Assembly: GCF_001306135.1 (NCBI RefSeq)
Contig: NZ_LGKP01000042.1
Location: forward strand, 83,705 to 147,704
Direction of reading: 5' to 3'
Source: Herpetosiphon geysericola
GTDB taxonomy: Bacteria; Chloroflexota; Chloroflexia; Chloroflexales; Herpetosiphonaceae
DNA: 64,000 bases
Translations under genes and position numbers: made by a program
Notes under the pieces: model-generated
The model's database searches: none
What the model saw: the letters and a program-made list of their open reading frames with translations, nothing else
What the model was told of the DNA's origin: nothing
Part shown: positions 8,081 through 17,810 of the stretch, one piece after another
How positions within the stretch are numbered: position 1 is the first letter of the stretch
Layout of the letters: every line of letters begins with the position of its first letter

Positions 8081-8217
8081 TCTAGTTTAAATCGAATTTA
8101 TTCTATTCGATACATCCTAGTTTGTTTGGAAGAGGGACTTTCCACCATCATCGTATTAACGTGTTATGATCTAGATAATTTTTTGCGCAGAAATAATTAG
8201 TAGACTAGAGAATACAA

Positions 8218-10659
8218 ATGACATCTGTAGAAGAGCAACCATGGACAGAGGCTCATATAAGATTGCTCTTGTTAAACCCAATAGAGCTACTCCTTACAGA
8301 TCCCTGGAGAGCGTGGGTTCGTGATCGTGGGGGACTAGATACAGTTCTTAGCCAAATTGTAAAACTGCCCTATTTACCACATGAGCAGAGGGCCTTAGAG
8401 CTTATTATTACGGAACCTGGTGAAAAGCCTCAAAAGTATGCTGATGCATTAGCCATGGACCGTGCAACCTTTTATCGCCACCTTAAGGCACTTATACAGA
8501 AGATTGCCTCCTATCTTAGCGCTGGCGCACTAGATATCGTTAAGCCTGTTCCAATCACACCAGAAATCTTTCAAGGTGTTGCACCTAATGTACCTCTTCC
8601 TGCCTATCCTATTATTGGCAGGAATGATCTGTTGAAGTCACTATCCAGCCTCTTGCTTCAATCTAATATGCTAACTCTTACAGGACCGGGTGGGATTGGC
8701 AAGACTCGATTAGCCCTATATTTAGCACATCATCTCTACAAAGCGTTTAAGGATGGAGTCATTTTTGTTCAGCTTGCGACAGTTAGAGATATAGACCTTG
8801 TTGTCTCTGCTATCGCTCAAACTGTGGGAATATCTGAAAGTGGTAGTAACTCTCTTGTAGATCAGCTCAAATCTTATTTTGCTAATAAGCATGTCTTATT
8901 GATTCTTGATAATTTTGAGCAGTTGATACAAGCAGGAACAATGATTGGTGATCTGATTTCCTATAGCCCACATCTCCATGTGCTCATTACAAGCCGTGAA
9001 TCGTTGAGAATCTATGGAGAGCGAGAATACCCTATCCCTACGCTCGCGTTACCCGACATTGAGTGCGAATATTCTCTTGATGAGCTTGCTGAATTTTCGT
9101 CGGTGGCACTATTTGTTCAGCGAGCATCTGCCTTTAATCAGAGATTCCGCCTGACGGAAGAGAATGGGAGGGTAATTGCAGAGATATGCACACGCTTGGA
9201 TGGTTTGCCGTTGGCAATTGAACTTATTGCGGCTCGATCTAAATACTTCTCACCTCAAGCACTCTTGTCCCGGTTGCAGAATAGTTCTCTCGCATTGCTC
9301 ACAGGTGGCCCACAAAATCTGCCTACACGCCAGCAAACTCTTCGTGCTGCAATAACGTGGAGTTATGAGCTACTTTCTCTTGATGAACGACATCTCTTTT
9401 GTCGTATTGCAGTGTTTCATGGTGGATTTACTATTGATGCAGTGAAGCAAATATGTAATGGACTTGATGAAACTATTATTGATCTTGTTGATATTCTTCT
9501 GTCCCTTTCGGACAAAAGTCTTCTTCAGCAACGTGAAGAGAAGGATGGCGAGCCTCGGTTCTTTATGCTGGAAACACTCCGGGAATATGCATTGGAACAT
9601 CTGAAATTAGCACAATTGGATGGGGAATTGCAAAAGTGTCATGCTATGTACTATTTGGCATTTGTTGAGGAAGCTGAGCTGCACTTAAGTGGTCAAAATC
9701 AGGTTACTTGGCTTAATCTCCTAGAGAAGGAGCACGGGAATATACGAGCTGCACTAGAGTGGTCTATTAGTCATACCATTGTGGATGTTATGGTTAAAAT
9801 GAGCGGTAGCCTATGGAAGTTCTGGTATACACGGGGGTATATAACAGAAGGTCGCCATTGGCTTGATCAAGTGCTTGCTAATAAAGGAAATTATCAAGAA
9901 GATATAGCATTTGCTAAAGCATTAGATGCTTCAGGTATTTTTGCTATGATACAGGTTGATTATTCGCTGGCGAGAGATTATCACGAACAATCTCTTAAGG
10001 TGTATCGCGGCCTAGGCAATAAAAAAGGTATATCTGGTAATTTGGAATCCCTTGCTATGATATGCATGTACTTACGAGACTATGATACATCGTTTGAACT
10101 GTTCTGCGAAAGTCTACAACTTCGTAGAGAGATTGACGATCTTGATGGTATTTCAGCATCTCTTACGAATCTGGGTAATGTGGCTACTCTACAAGAAAAA
10201 TACGATCAAGCATTGGTTTATGTTGAAGAGGCACTCGAGATTGATAGAAAAACAGGTAATACACAAGCTATTGTTTGCACATTGCGAAATGTTGGGGCAA
10301 TTGCATATTATCAACGGGATTATTTAAAATCTTACAGAATGTATAGGGAGTCATTGATAATAAATCAGGATTTAGCTGATATGGATAACAATGCTTTATG
10401 TTTAGAAGGTATAGCATTGTCATTTGCATCGCTAGATAGAATGACTCAAGCTGCAATATTATTTGGTGCCGCTGACAAGATTCGTAATCGCTCTGGCATA
10501 CCTGCCCATAATCCTACCCATGAGCTAATGAAGAAAACGATAGACATAGGTCGGATAAATTTAGGGAATGAATGGGATATACTATGGAAAAATGGCTGTT
10601 CTAAGTCATTGGCTGAGATCATTGAACAGTTCGTTATAGATGATATTTTTTCTGCTTAA
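8218..10659 (+). CDS. STAND-family (NB-ARC/TPR) regulator of the RiPP cluster
   Basis: An 813-residue protein. Residues 1-110 hold a probable helix-turn-helix (ATFYRHLKAL around 82-92). An NTPase domain follows with Walker A GPGGIGKT at 156-163, Walker B (LLILDN, Asp near 231), an R-rich sensor (LITSRE) and the NB-ARC GLPLAIEL motif near 332. A winged-helix segment and a set of TPR-like repeats (about 480-760) complete it. This is the architecture of AfsR/LuxR-type STAND regulators, which use ATP-gated switching to control secondary metabolism. It is 15 bases upstream of the aminopeptidase gene, at the head of the RiPP operon. Confidence 0.85.
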   Translation: MTSVEEQPWTEAHIRLLLLNPIELLLTDPWRAWVRDRGGLDTVLSQIVKLPYLPHEQRALELIITEPGEKPQKYADALAMDRATFYRHLKALIQKIASYLSAGALDIVKPVPITPEIFQGVAPNVPLPAYPIIGRNDLLKSLSSLLLQSNMLTLTGPGGIGKTRLALYLAHHLYKAFKDGVIFVQLATVRDIDLVVSAIAQTVGISESGSNSLVDQLKSYFANKHVLLILDNFEQLIQAGTMIGDLISYSPHLHVLITSRESLRIYGEREYPIPTLALPDIECEYSLDELAEFSSVALFVQRASAFNQRFRLTEENGRVIAEICTRLDGLPLAIELIAARSKYFSPQALLSRLQNSSLALLTGGPQNLPTRQQTLRAAITWSYELLSLDERHLFCRIAVFHGGFTIDAVKQICNGLDETIIDLVDILLSLSDKSLLQQREEKDGEPRFFMLETLREYALEHLKLAQLDGELQKCHAMYYLAFVEEAELHLSGQNQVTWLNLLEKEHGNIRAALEWSISHTIVDVMVKMSGSLWKFWYTRGYITEGRHWLDQVLANKGNYQEDIAFAKALDASGIFAMIQVDYSLARDYHEQSLKVYRGLGNKKGISGNLESLAMICMYLRDYDTSFELFCESLQLRREIDDLDGISASLTNLGNVATLQEKYDQALVYVEEALEIDRKTGNTQAIVCTLRNVGAIAYYQRDYLKSYRMYRESLIINQDLADMDNNALCLEGIALSFASLDRMTQAAILFGAADKIRNRSGIPAHNPTHELMKKTIDIGRINLGNEWDILWKNGCSKSLAEIIEQFVIDDIFSA

Positions 10660-10674
10660 TAAGGGGTAAGAAAT

Positions 10675-11778
10675 ATGTTTGATCCACGTCTACAAAAATT
10701 GGCTCAGATTATTACTCAATACTCTCTGGATCTTAAGCCGAGAGATGTTGTACGAATAAAAGGTAGCACAATCGCACTGCCGCTCCTTTACGAGATCTAT
10801 AGGGAAGCGTTGCATGCTGGTGCTTTCGTTGTTCCACGACTAAGTGACCCCTTCTTTGATGAAATTCTCTTCAAAGAAGGTACGGCAGAGCAGCTTCAAT
10901 TTGTACCTGCTTTATTGAGACAAGAAATAGAATACTTCACCAAATACCTAGATCTATATAGCGATACAAATACAAAGCAGTTCAATCATGTTGATTCAGA
11001 TAAAATGGCTATAAATAATAGTTCTTCAGAAAAAGAGCAGCAATTATTCAACCAATATAGTGCTGAAGGAAGAATACAATGGTGTAATGTTTTATACCCA
11101 ACTGAAGGATATGCACAGGATGCAGGTATGTCACTATGGAGCTTTGAGGAATTTGTTTTTAGTGCCTGTCTTGTAGATCAGCCAGATCCTGTTGCTGCAT
11201 GGAAACAAGTATATGCTGATCAACAGAAAATTACTGATTTCCTCAACAATAGTCGACATATTCGTATTGTTGCGGAAGGGACTGATTTGTCATATCGCTG
11301 CGAGGGTAGAACTTGGATTAACTGTGCAGGAAAGCAAAACCTTCCAGACGGAGAAGTCTATACGGCACCTATTGAGAACTCTGTTAATGGTCATATTACT
11401 ATTTCTTATCCTTCTATCTATAATGGTACTTTGGTTGATGGTATTCGATTAACTCTCCAAGATGGTCGAATTGTAAGAGCTACTGCAGATCGGGGTGAGG
11501 ACTTCTTAAATTCGATGCTTGATATGGACGTTGGCGCTCGATATATTGGAGAGTGTGCTTTTGGCTTGAACTATGGAATCAGACATGCTACAGGACATAC
11601 ATTATTTGATGAGAAAATTGGTGGAACCATGCATCTGGCTCCAGGGTGGGCATACCCTGAATCTGGTGGAACGAATGAATCGAATCTTCACTGGGATCTC
11701 GTTTGTGACCTACGAAACGGTGAGGTTTATGCTGACGAAGAACTCTGCTATAAAAAAGGAAAGTTTTTAATCTCCTGA
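10675..11778 (+). CDS. M29-family (thermophilic/AmpS-type) aminopeptidase
   Basis: A 367-residue protein with M29 hallmarks: NLPDGEVYTAP near 222-232, GECAFGLN near 292-299, a conserved FDEKIGGTMHLA segment and a final HWD. These carry the Glu, His, Tyr and Asp ligands of the di-metal site. M29 enzymes remove N-terminal residues from peptides. Here the gene lies between the cluster regulator and the radical SAM gene, so trimming of the modified peptide or its leader remnants is a reasonable inference. The length is slightly below the usual 400-410 residues, with a shortened N-terminal third. Confidence 0.85.
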   Translation: MFDPRLQKLAQIITQYSLDLKPRDVVRIKGSTIALPLLYEIYREALHAGAFVVPRLSDPFFDEILFKEGTAEQLQFVPALLRQEIEYFTKYLDLYSDTNTKQFNHVDSDKMAINNSSSEKEQQLFNQYSAEGRIQWCNVLYPTEGYAQDAGMSLWSFEEFVFSACLVDQPDPVAAWKQVYADQQKITDFLNNSRHIRIVAEGTDLSYRCEGRTWINCAGKQNLPDGEVYTAPIENSVNGHITISYPSIYNGTLVDGIRLTLQDGRIVRATADRGEDFLNSMLDMDVGARYIGECAFGLNYGIRHATGHTLFDEKIGGTMHLAPGWAYPESGGTNESNLHWDLVCDLRNGEVYADEELCYKKGKFLIS

Positions 11779-11959
11779 TTTTCAACATAGTTGAGGCCTC
11801 TAAGATAGGTAAAAATGCGTCATTGTCATAGTATATTGAAGGAGGCCTCCATAGTGAAGTCTATCGAGAGAATAGAATCGACCCAATAGTGTGTATATTG
11901 AGTGCTGAACAGGTAATTTATAGAGAGCCTTTATCTACCAACCAATAGGGAGATGTATT

Positions 11960-13951
11960 ATGTCACAACATAGAAGTGATCGGCATGAAGGTAATGGTAT
12001 TGATCTCGTATTAATCAGTATGCCCTTTGGTATTCTTAACCATCCCTCGATAGCACTAAGTCTGCTTAGTGGAAGCCTAAGTTCTATGCAAGTGTCCTCG
12101 AAAATTATCCATTTTACACTCCCTTTTGCAGAGATGATTGGCCCCTCGCTCTATAAAAGTATTGCACTTGGTAGGCATTCTACTATCGATCAGGTTGGGG
12201 AGTGGATATTTAGTAAGGCCTTCTTTCCTGGCTACAACACCGATGACTATATAGACAACGTAATTCTTGAAAATAATTCTCCTAATCCTCCTGATCTGAC
12301 TCACGAGGTGAAGGAATTTTGCCGTAGCATTCTCGAATTGCGAGATAAAGTTGATGGATTCTTAGCCTGGTGCTTAGAAGAAGTAATGAAGCTTCGGCCA
12401 AGGGTTGTGGGGTTTACATCAGTATTTCAGCAACAGGTGGCCTCATTAGCTTTGGCTCAGCGGATAAAGCAACATAACCCTGATGTGTCTATTATTCTCG
12501 GTGGTGCTAACTGCGAAGGTGTCATGGGGGCTGAAGTCATACGACAATTCCCTTTTATTGATGCTGTTGTCTCTGGTGAAGGAGATATTGTTTTTCCTGA
12601 ACTGATTTCCAGAATATTGGAGCATAAATCATTATCAGATTTAGCTGGTGTATACACTTCTAATAACATTGGTTTTATTGGTGTTAATAATATTTATCTG
12701 AACGCTACTTCTGTACGAGATATGGATTCCTTGCCAGTTCCTAATTATGAAGAGTATTTTGCCCAAAAATCCAGCTTAGGCCTTGATGATCTGGAATCAA
12801 TTATCCCCTTTGAGACATCAAGGGGTTGTTGGTGGGGCGCAAAGAATCACTGTACCTTCTGTGGACTTAATGGAATAACTATGAATTTCCGCAGTAAAAC
12901 GGGCTCGCGAGCGCTGGATGAATTGTTACATTTAGCTAATAATCATCCAGGTCAACCCATTGCTGCAGTAGATAATATCTTAGATACTAAATACTTTAGG
13001 ACATTTATTCCAGCGCTCATAGAGCATAATCTGGATTTGAAGTTGTTCTATGAAGTAAAAGCGAACCTCAAGAAGCATGAGCTTCAATTATTAAGTGAGG
13101 CTGGTATAACCAAGATTCAACCAGGTATTGAGAGTCTCAGCACTTCCATTTTGCAAGGAATGCGCAAAGGGATAAAATTTCTACAAAATATTCAACTCTT
13201 GAAATGGTGCAAGGAATTTGGGATTGAGCCGTCATGGAATATTCTGTGGGGATTTCCAGGTGAAGATCCAGAAGAATATAGAGTTATGGCAAGTGTCCTT
13301 CCATTACTTGCACATTTTACTCCCCCCATTACGGCGGGAGCTGTTCGTCTTGATAGATTTAGTCCTCTTTATGTCCAAGGCGAACAAAATGGAGTAATGA
13401 ATATTAGGCCGTATCCTGCATATTCTTATGTGTATCCTGCATTATCTGACGAAAGCAGAGCTAACCTAGCATATTACTTCACATATGACTATGTAGATGA
13501 GCGGAACGTAGCCGAATATACGAAGTGTATTCCAACTAGTGTTGATGAGTGGAAGCAGATTCACTTTAAAAGCGATTTGTATATTGTCCCTTACGGTAGC
13601 GATATTCTCTTGTGGGATCTGCGTCCAATAGCAGAAACCATGATCATAAGGTTAGGCGGTCTAGAAAAAGATCTTTACCTTGCTTGTGATGCTGTTCAAG
13701 GTATTACTGAGCTAGCAAAAGTCTCAGAACTCCATCTAGGGCCTATTGTCAAAGATCAAATAAAAATGCTCATGATGAGCTTTGTTGATCTAAAGATGAT
13801 GCTCAATGAGGGTGACTCGTTCTTGAGTCTAGCCGTACTTCTTCATCAAGACGCACCTAAAATGGTGGAGTTTCAGGATATATTACGTATCCTTGAGATG
13901 CTTAACCGAATTCCAGACTACTATCTCCTAGAGAAGGTTATTCCTTCGTAG
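11960..13951 (+). CDS. RiPP maturation radical SAM protein, B12-binding type (RiPP rSAM 1 family)
   Basis: A 663-residue protein. Residues about 145-215 form a cobalamin-binding-like Rossmann domain (VVGFTSVFQQQV, ILGGANCEG). The radical SAM cluster motif has unusual spacing: C290, C298 and C301 (CWWGAKNHCTFCGLNG), i.e. CX7CX2C, which is the signature of the 'RiPP maturation radical SAM protein 1' family. A TIM-barrel core (PGIESLS, WNILWGFPGE) and a C-terminal helical extension follow. The expected reaction is B12- and SAM-dependent modification, probably C-methylation, of the precursor encoded 51 bases downstream. The GGGAG site upstream fits the ATG at 11960. Confidence 0.9.
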   Translation: MSQHRSDRHEGNGIDLVLISMPFGILNHPSIALSLLSGSLSSMQVSSKIIHFTLPFAEMIGPSLYKSIALGRHSTIDQVGEWIFSKAFFPGYNTDDYIDNVILENNSPNPPDLTHEVKEFCRSILELRDKVDGFLAWCLEEVMKLRPRVVGFTSVFQQQVASLALAQRIKQHNPDVSIILGGANCEGVMGAEVIRQFPFIDAVVSGEGDIVFPELISRILEHKSLSDLAGVYTSNNIGFIGVNNIYLNATSVRDMDSLPVPNYEEYFAQKSSLGLDDLESIIPFETSRGCWWGAKNHCTFCGLNGITMNFRSKTGSRALDELLHLANNHPGQPIAAVDNILDTKYFRTFIPALIEHNLDLKLFYEVKANLKKHELQLLSEAGITKIQPGIESLSTSILQGMRKGIKFLQNIQLLKWCKEFGIEPSWNILWGFPGEDPEEYRVMASVLPLLAHFTPPITAGAVRLDRFSPLYVQGEQNGVMNIRPYPAYSYVYPALSDESRANLAYYFTYDYVDERNVAEYTKCIPTSVDEWKQIHFKSDLYIVPYGSDILLWDLRPIAETMIIRLGGLEKDLYLACDAVQGITELAKVSELHLGPIVKDQIKMLMMSFVDLKMMLNEGDSFLSLAVLLHQDAPKMVEFQDILRILEMLNRIPDYYLLEKVIPS

Positions 13952-14002
13952 TAATTTCTGTATAATATACCAATCTCTATATTTGAAAGGAGTCTAAAAG
14001 GA

Positions 14003-14224
14003 ATGCAATCTGCAATTGAACAGGTGTTGGGGCGGCTTCTCACAGATAATAGTTTTCGTAACCAAATGATGCTAAAACCTCAGCAAGCATTAGCGGGTTA
14101 TAACCTTGGTCAGGAAGAATTGGATGCATTGGGACAATTGGATCTTGCTAGATGGACGAAAGTTGAGAACAGTGATGGACGAAATGGATTCCCGGATATA
14201 GTGGGCGGACGGAGAACTCTCTAA
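14003..14224 (+). CDS. RiPP precursor peptide, Os1348/NHLP-like leader
   Basis: A 73-residue peptide with an AAAGGAG site upstream. Residues 3-47 (starting SAIEQVLGRLLTDNSFR, then MLKPQQALAGYNL, EELDALGQLD) match the short helical leader shared with NHLP/Os1348-type precursors, which are related to nitrile-hydratase and nif11 leaders. The C-terminal core, from about residue 49, starts ARWTKVENSDGRNGF and ends GGRRTL. It has no Cys, so it is not a lanthipeptide or sactipeptide substrate. Trp, Val, Asn and Arg residues are possible targets of the radical SAM enzyme upstream. A GG pair near the end may define a cleavage or recognition point. The product is unknown. Confidence 0.85.
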   Translation: MQSAIEQVLGRLLTDNSFRNQMMLKPQQALAGYNLGQEELDALGQLDLARWTKVENSDGRNGFPDIVGGRRTL

Positions 14225-14233
14225 AGAATAAAT

Positions 14234-14281
14234 TTTTAAAAGGCCTACTCCCATAATAAGCTGTGGAGAGGCCTTTTAAAA
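14234..14281 (+). terminator. Terminator/attenuator after the precursor gene
   Basis: 13-bp perfect arms (14234-14246, 14269-14281) with A/T-rich outer ends. It may stop most transcription after the precursor and let some reach the M3 peptidase, a common way to make precursor mRNA in excess. Confidence 0.7.
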
Positions 14282-14468
14282 TTGAAGGTCTGCACTGAAA
14301 GTACACAATTTCATCTTCCCCATCCATCATTCTAACTATTTATTGATGTGATATTCCACCTGAAGTCGTAGTTATCTTGATCATATGCATACTATTATAG
14401 ATCTGGGCATTTTGAAGAGAGTTTCTATAAGATAGTCTAATAATTATGAAAGAAAGATTGTATCTGCC

Positions 14469-16154
14469 ATGGATCTTCTATTTATCGATCCCTATAACTG
14501 GAGTACTATTGAGCCTCTTTACCTAGATCTAGAAAAATGTGATCTTGAGGTAACTACGGTCGAAGAATGGCTCCAGCGCTGGAGCAAGATTGAGATGGTA
14601 TTACATGAGGCTTCTGCACAGGCTTATCGAATGACTACCGAGGATATAACCAATAGTGAGGCATTGAAAAACTATCGACATCTTATGAACGAGATAACTC
14701 CCCGCGCGAAAAGCGCCGCTTATGTGCTGAAGCAACGTTTACTTAGTATTCACGACCTTCAAATGAATGTCAATATGCAAGAACTACTTCGACGATTCCG
14801 TTGTGAGATACAGCTATTCCATGAAGAAAATATTAATTTGCAGTCCATTATTAACATAACTGCGCAGGAATATATGACTCTCACCGGAAGCATGACTATT
14901 ATCCATAACGGGTTGGTAATAACAATACCCGAGGCGGAAAGTTTATTGGAAGATGGTGATCGCCATGTACGTGAGAAAGTATGGCGTTTTGTTACTCATC
15001 GTCGTATGGAAGATAAACAAAATATAGATTCTCTTTTCTTGAAGTTATTTCATCTTCGTCGAGCACTCGCATCTAATAAAGATTTACCGGATTACAGAGC
15101 CTATCGGTGGATGGAAATGAATCGTCTAGACTATAATCCTGATGATTGCTTCCAGCTCCATAATTCAATTGAATTGGAAATCGTCCCCTTATGGTTGAAG
15201 ATGATTCAAAAGCGTAAAAACCAACTAGGGTTGAGTATCCTCCGCCCATGGGATATGCGTGCCTATCCACAGAATCTGTCGCCTCTACGTCCCTTTACCT
15301 CAGTTGATAGATTACAAGAATGTATTGGTTACATATTTACCGAATTGGATCCTGAACTATCAGGATTATTTAAATATATATGCAATGGTCCGCTCGATCT
15401 AATGGCACGTCCTGGAAAGGCCCCAGGTGCATATTGCTATTTTTTGCCAATCAGTAGACACCCATACATTTTTATGAATGCTGTAGGAACAAATCAAGAT
15501 ATTATGACTTTTCTGCATGAAACTGGCCATGCCTTTCATGCATTGTTGTCGTATCACAACCATTCTTTATGTTGGTTTACTATTGATCTGCCTATTGAAT
15601 TTGCTGAAGTTGCTTCGCAAGGATTAGAGCTTCTTATTCTTCCTTACCTTACCTCGCAACATGGTGGGTTTTATAATGAGGAAGAAATAAATCAAGCGAC
15701 CTTTGATGAGCTTGAAGGGCTAATTAAATCAATACTTTGGTCCACTATAAGTGATATATTCCAACATTGGCTTTATGTGGAAGCTTCAGATAATATTGAA
15801 ATCGATGAAATCAATACGAAATGGGCTGAACTTATTAACCGATTTATGCCTGGTATCGACTGGACCGGATTAGAAGAAGTTCAACGTAGTGATTGGCATG
15901 TAGTATCCCATCTTTTCCTAATACCTTTCTACATGATTGAGTATGCAATTGCAGGCGTTGGAGCCTTGCAGTTATGGGAAAAAGCTCAACATGATCTTCC
16001 TGCAACTTTGGAAGATTACAGGACTGCTCTTTCTCTTGGAAGTTCCAAATCATTGCCAGATCTCTATGCCGCTGCCGGTATTCGTCTTGCATTTGATCAA
16101 TTAACCATTGGTAAGTTGGCTAGACTTATTACACAGCACCTCCAGCTCGAGTGA
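14469..16154 (+). CDS. M3-family oligoendopeptidase (PepF-like)
   Basis: A 561-residue zinc metallopeptidase. The HExxH motif is HETGH at 350-354, preceded by FLHETGHAF context and followed by a downstream Glu-rich helix (EFAEVASQGLELL, around 378-390) that supplies the third ligand, as in M3 enzymes. PepF-type enzymes cut short peptides in the cytoplasm. Lying just after the precursor gene, it may remove the leader or degrade misprocessed peptide. It ends near a bidirectional terminator shared with the convergent DndC-like gene. The length fits the family. Confidence 0.85.
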   Translation: MDLLFIDPYNWSTIEPLYLDLEKCDLEVTTVEEWLQRWSKIEMVLHEASAQAYRMTTEDITNSEALKNYRHLMNEITPRAKSAAYVLKQRLLSIHDLQMNVNMQELLRRFRCEIQLFHEENINLQSIINITAQEYMTLTGSMTIIHNGLVITIPEAESLLEDGDRHVREKVWRFVTHRRMEDKQNIDSLFLKLFHLRRALASNKDLPDYRAYRWMEMNRLDYNPDDCFQLHNSIELEIVPLWLKMIQKRKNQLGLSILRPWDMRAYPQNLSPLRPFTSVDRLQECIGYIFTELDPELSGLFKYICNGPLDLMARPGKAPGAYCYFLPISRHPYIFMNAVGTNQDIMTFLHETGHAFHALLSYHNHSLCWFTIDLPIEFAEVASQGLELLILPYLTSQHGGFYNEEEINQATFDELEGLIKSILWSTISDIFQHWLYVEASDNIEIDEINTKWAELINRFMPGIDWTGLEEVQRSDWHVVSHLFLIPFYMIEYAIAGVGALQLWEKAQHDLPATLEDYRTALSLGSSKSLPDLYAAAGIRLAFDQLTIGKLARLITQHLQLE

Positions 16155-16232
16155 TATTAGATGCCGGAATACGCTATTCGTATTTCTTTTTCAAAGGCTT
16201 TTTTTCATCATAGTGTTGCTCTCATATTAGAA

Positions 16233-16273
16233 AATTCAAAGGCCGTGATCACCACGATCACGGCCTTTGAATT
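16233..16273. terminator. Bidirectional intrinsic terminator
   Basis: 18-bp perfect arms (16233-16250, 16256-16273) with a 5-base loop, between two convergent genes. The stop of the minus-strand gene overlaps the right arm. Confidence 0.85.
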
Positions 16274-17678
16274 ATGTAAGGTCTAGGCTAGATTGAAAAC
16301 CAGCTAGAGATACTTGCGTCAGTTGCATCGGCTTTTCTAGAAGATAGGCATCAGTAACCGGATCATTAGCACAGCTGAGGTTGGTTCCAGTAACCTCGTG
16401 GTAGATCTGAGGGATGTACGTACCATCGTCGAGACCATCAACCCACCAAAGATAACGAATGGCTCTCAGTTGTTCATCATCGATAAGCGTCAGGCCTGGA
16501 TAAGGACTATCTCGTCGTAAATCACGTTGGATCTCCAACAGTCGGCGTACCAGCTTTTTACGGAAATTAAGCTTATAACGACCTGGAATTGCGCTGCCGT
16601 CCTGTCGCTGCTTTTTTTGTGCCACAATGGACGGTGTGGCGTTGATCTCACGAAACTCTAGTTTTCGCTCTGGTTTCGTGGTTTCGCGAAGCCATTCATA
16701 TATATCCCAAAGCGGCTCCATCCAAGGCTCCTGATCAACAATGTTAAGCAATGACTGGTTCCCACTTGAAACTGTACACGGAAAACACCCGAAACGACTA
16801 TTACCGCACGCTTGGCCTTTGCCAATGTCACCAACAACGATTGGGCACTCACCAGCAGTGCTGGCCTGTCGGTAGAGCGCAAGGAGATCACGATTGCTCG
16901 CTCCCCATGGGCTCTGAACTTGAAGTAGATATGTCCACACATCATCTGTCGTCCAGTCGGAGATGGGAGTGTACACCAGAGCTCCAGGCATGGTAGCACT
17001 CCGGCTAAAAGTGGAATCGATTCGATGTTTCTTAATACTTGCGGCCCTCGCTGCCGATTCTGCTGATCTAACACCAAGAACCATAACTACTTGACCGCTC
17101 TTTACTATATGATCTTTTACAAAACGCTCATTTGGTGTACTTTTTAAGCGGCTGGTACACCAACGGAAGCGGGCTGTTGGCATTCCATAGCCGCGGCCGA
17201 CAACACAAGTCCACATGCGGTCACTTACGGCCGGGATAGTTTTATGGGCACTGATAGGAAGGCCTTTCGTTTTAGCGCTAACGTTTACCTGCATAAGTAT
17301 AGAGTCAATGCGTGCAGCAAAGGCCGGAAGTTCAATGAGCGTATCTCCAGCCACAACATACAGATGATTTTTTCGGAGTTTTGCTGGTAGTGCCTCGATG
17401 GCACTCCAGATGAGTTGGAGTGTTGCAGTCGAGTCTTTACCAAGGCTGGTCATGATGACCCACGGGACTGTTGATTGGAGATAAACGGACTGAATGTCCA
17501 AAATCTGCTGTGCTAGTGACCGTTTGTCAAAGATTGAACCTATGCTATCGCTTATCGTCTGTACTTTCGCTACACTCATCTTAGATGTGCGTGGTTTGTT
17601 GATTCGCATAGTTAATTGACCATTCATTCGGTGATTTTTTTGTTTAGATACTTCGTACAAAACGCGTTGCCGAGCCAA
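16272..17678 (-). CDS. dndC-like: DndC-like PP-loop ATPase / PAPS-reductase-family protein
   Basis: About 468 residues. The PP-loop is SLGKDS (residues 78-83 from the chosen start), followed by a VAGDT strand, an RWCTSRLK segment, a GVRSAESAAR stretch and a late CGNSRFGCFPC cysteine cluster. This order is typical of DndC, the sulfur-activating subunit of DNA phosphorothioation, and its plasmid/phage relatives. I chose the TTG at 17678 because GGGGAG precedes it by 9 bases; upstream in-frame ATGs (17723) lie inside a long hairpin, and internal ATGs (17609, 17579) are alternatives. No DndA, B, D or E is present, so classical phosphorothioation by this set alone is unlikely. Last gene of its operon. 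Confidence 0.75.
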   Translation of the reverse strand: MARQRVLYEVSKQKNHRMNGQLTMRINKPRTSKMSVAKVQTISDSIGSIFDKRSLAQQILDIQSVYLQSTVPWVIMTSLGKDSTATLQLIWSAIEALPAKLRKNHLYVVAGDTLIELPAFAARIDSILMQVNVSAKTKGLPISAHKTIPAVSDRMWTCVVGRGYGMPTARFRWCTSRLKSTPNERFVKDHIVKSGQVVMVLGVRSAESAARAASIKKHRIDSTFSRSATMPGALVYTPISDWTTDDVWTYLLQVQSPWGASNRDLLALYRQASTAGECPIVVGDIGKGQACGNSRFGCFPCTVSSGNQSLLNIVDQEPWMEPLWDIYEWLRETTKPERKLEFREINATPSIVAQKKQRQDGSAIPGRYKLNFRKKLVRRLLEIQRDLRRDSPYPGLTLIDDEQLRAIRYLWWVDGLDDGTYIPQIYHEVTGTNLSCANDPVTDAYLLEKPMQLTQVSLAGFQSSLDLT

Positions 17679-17696
17679 GATGTCTAACTCCCCAAC

Positions 17697-17750
17697 AGCA
17701 GTTGCCTGCATACAAATTAGCATGTGCTAGTTTGTATGCAGGCAACTGCT
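17697..17750 (-). promoter_or_regulatory. 20-bp perfect hairpin upstream of the DndC-like gene
   Basis: Arms 17697-17716 and 17731-17750, with a further small stem in the loop. On the minus strand it sits between the gene at 17811 and the GGGGAG site at 17688-17693. It may terminate or attenuate transcription, or control translation, as at the other junctions. Confidence 0.65.
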
Positions 17751-17810
17751 GCTCTATCTTTATCTTAAGTACCCGTGAAGAAAAAGAAGTATTAGTGTGA
17801 ACTTGATCGT

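Noticed and set aside
8015..8200. 61-codon frame after the FtsK-like gene
   Set aside because: It spans the intrinsic terminator and has no ribosome site.
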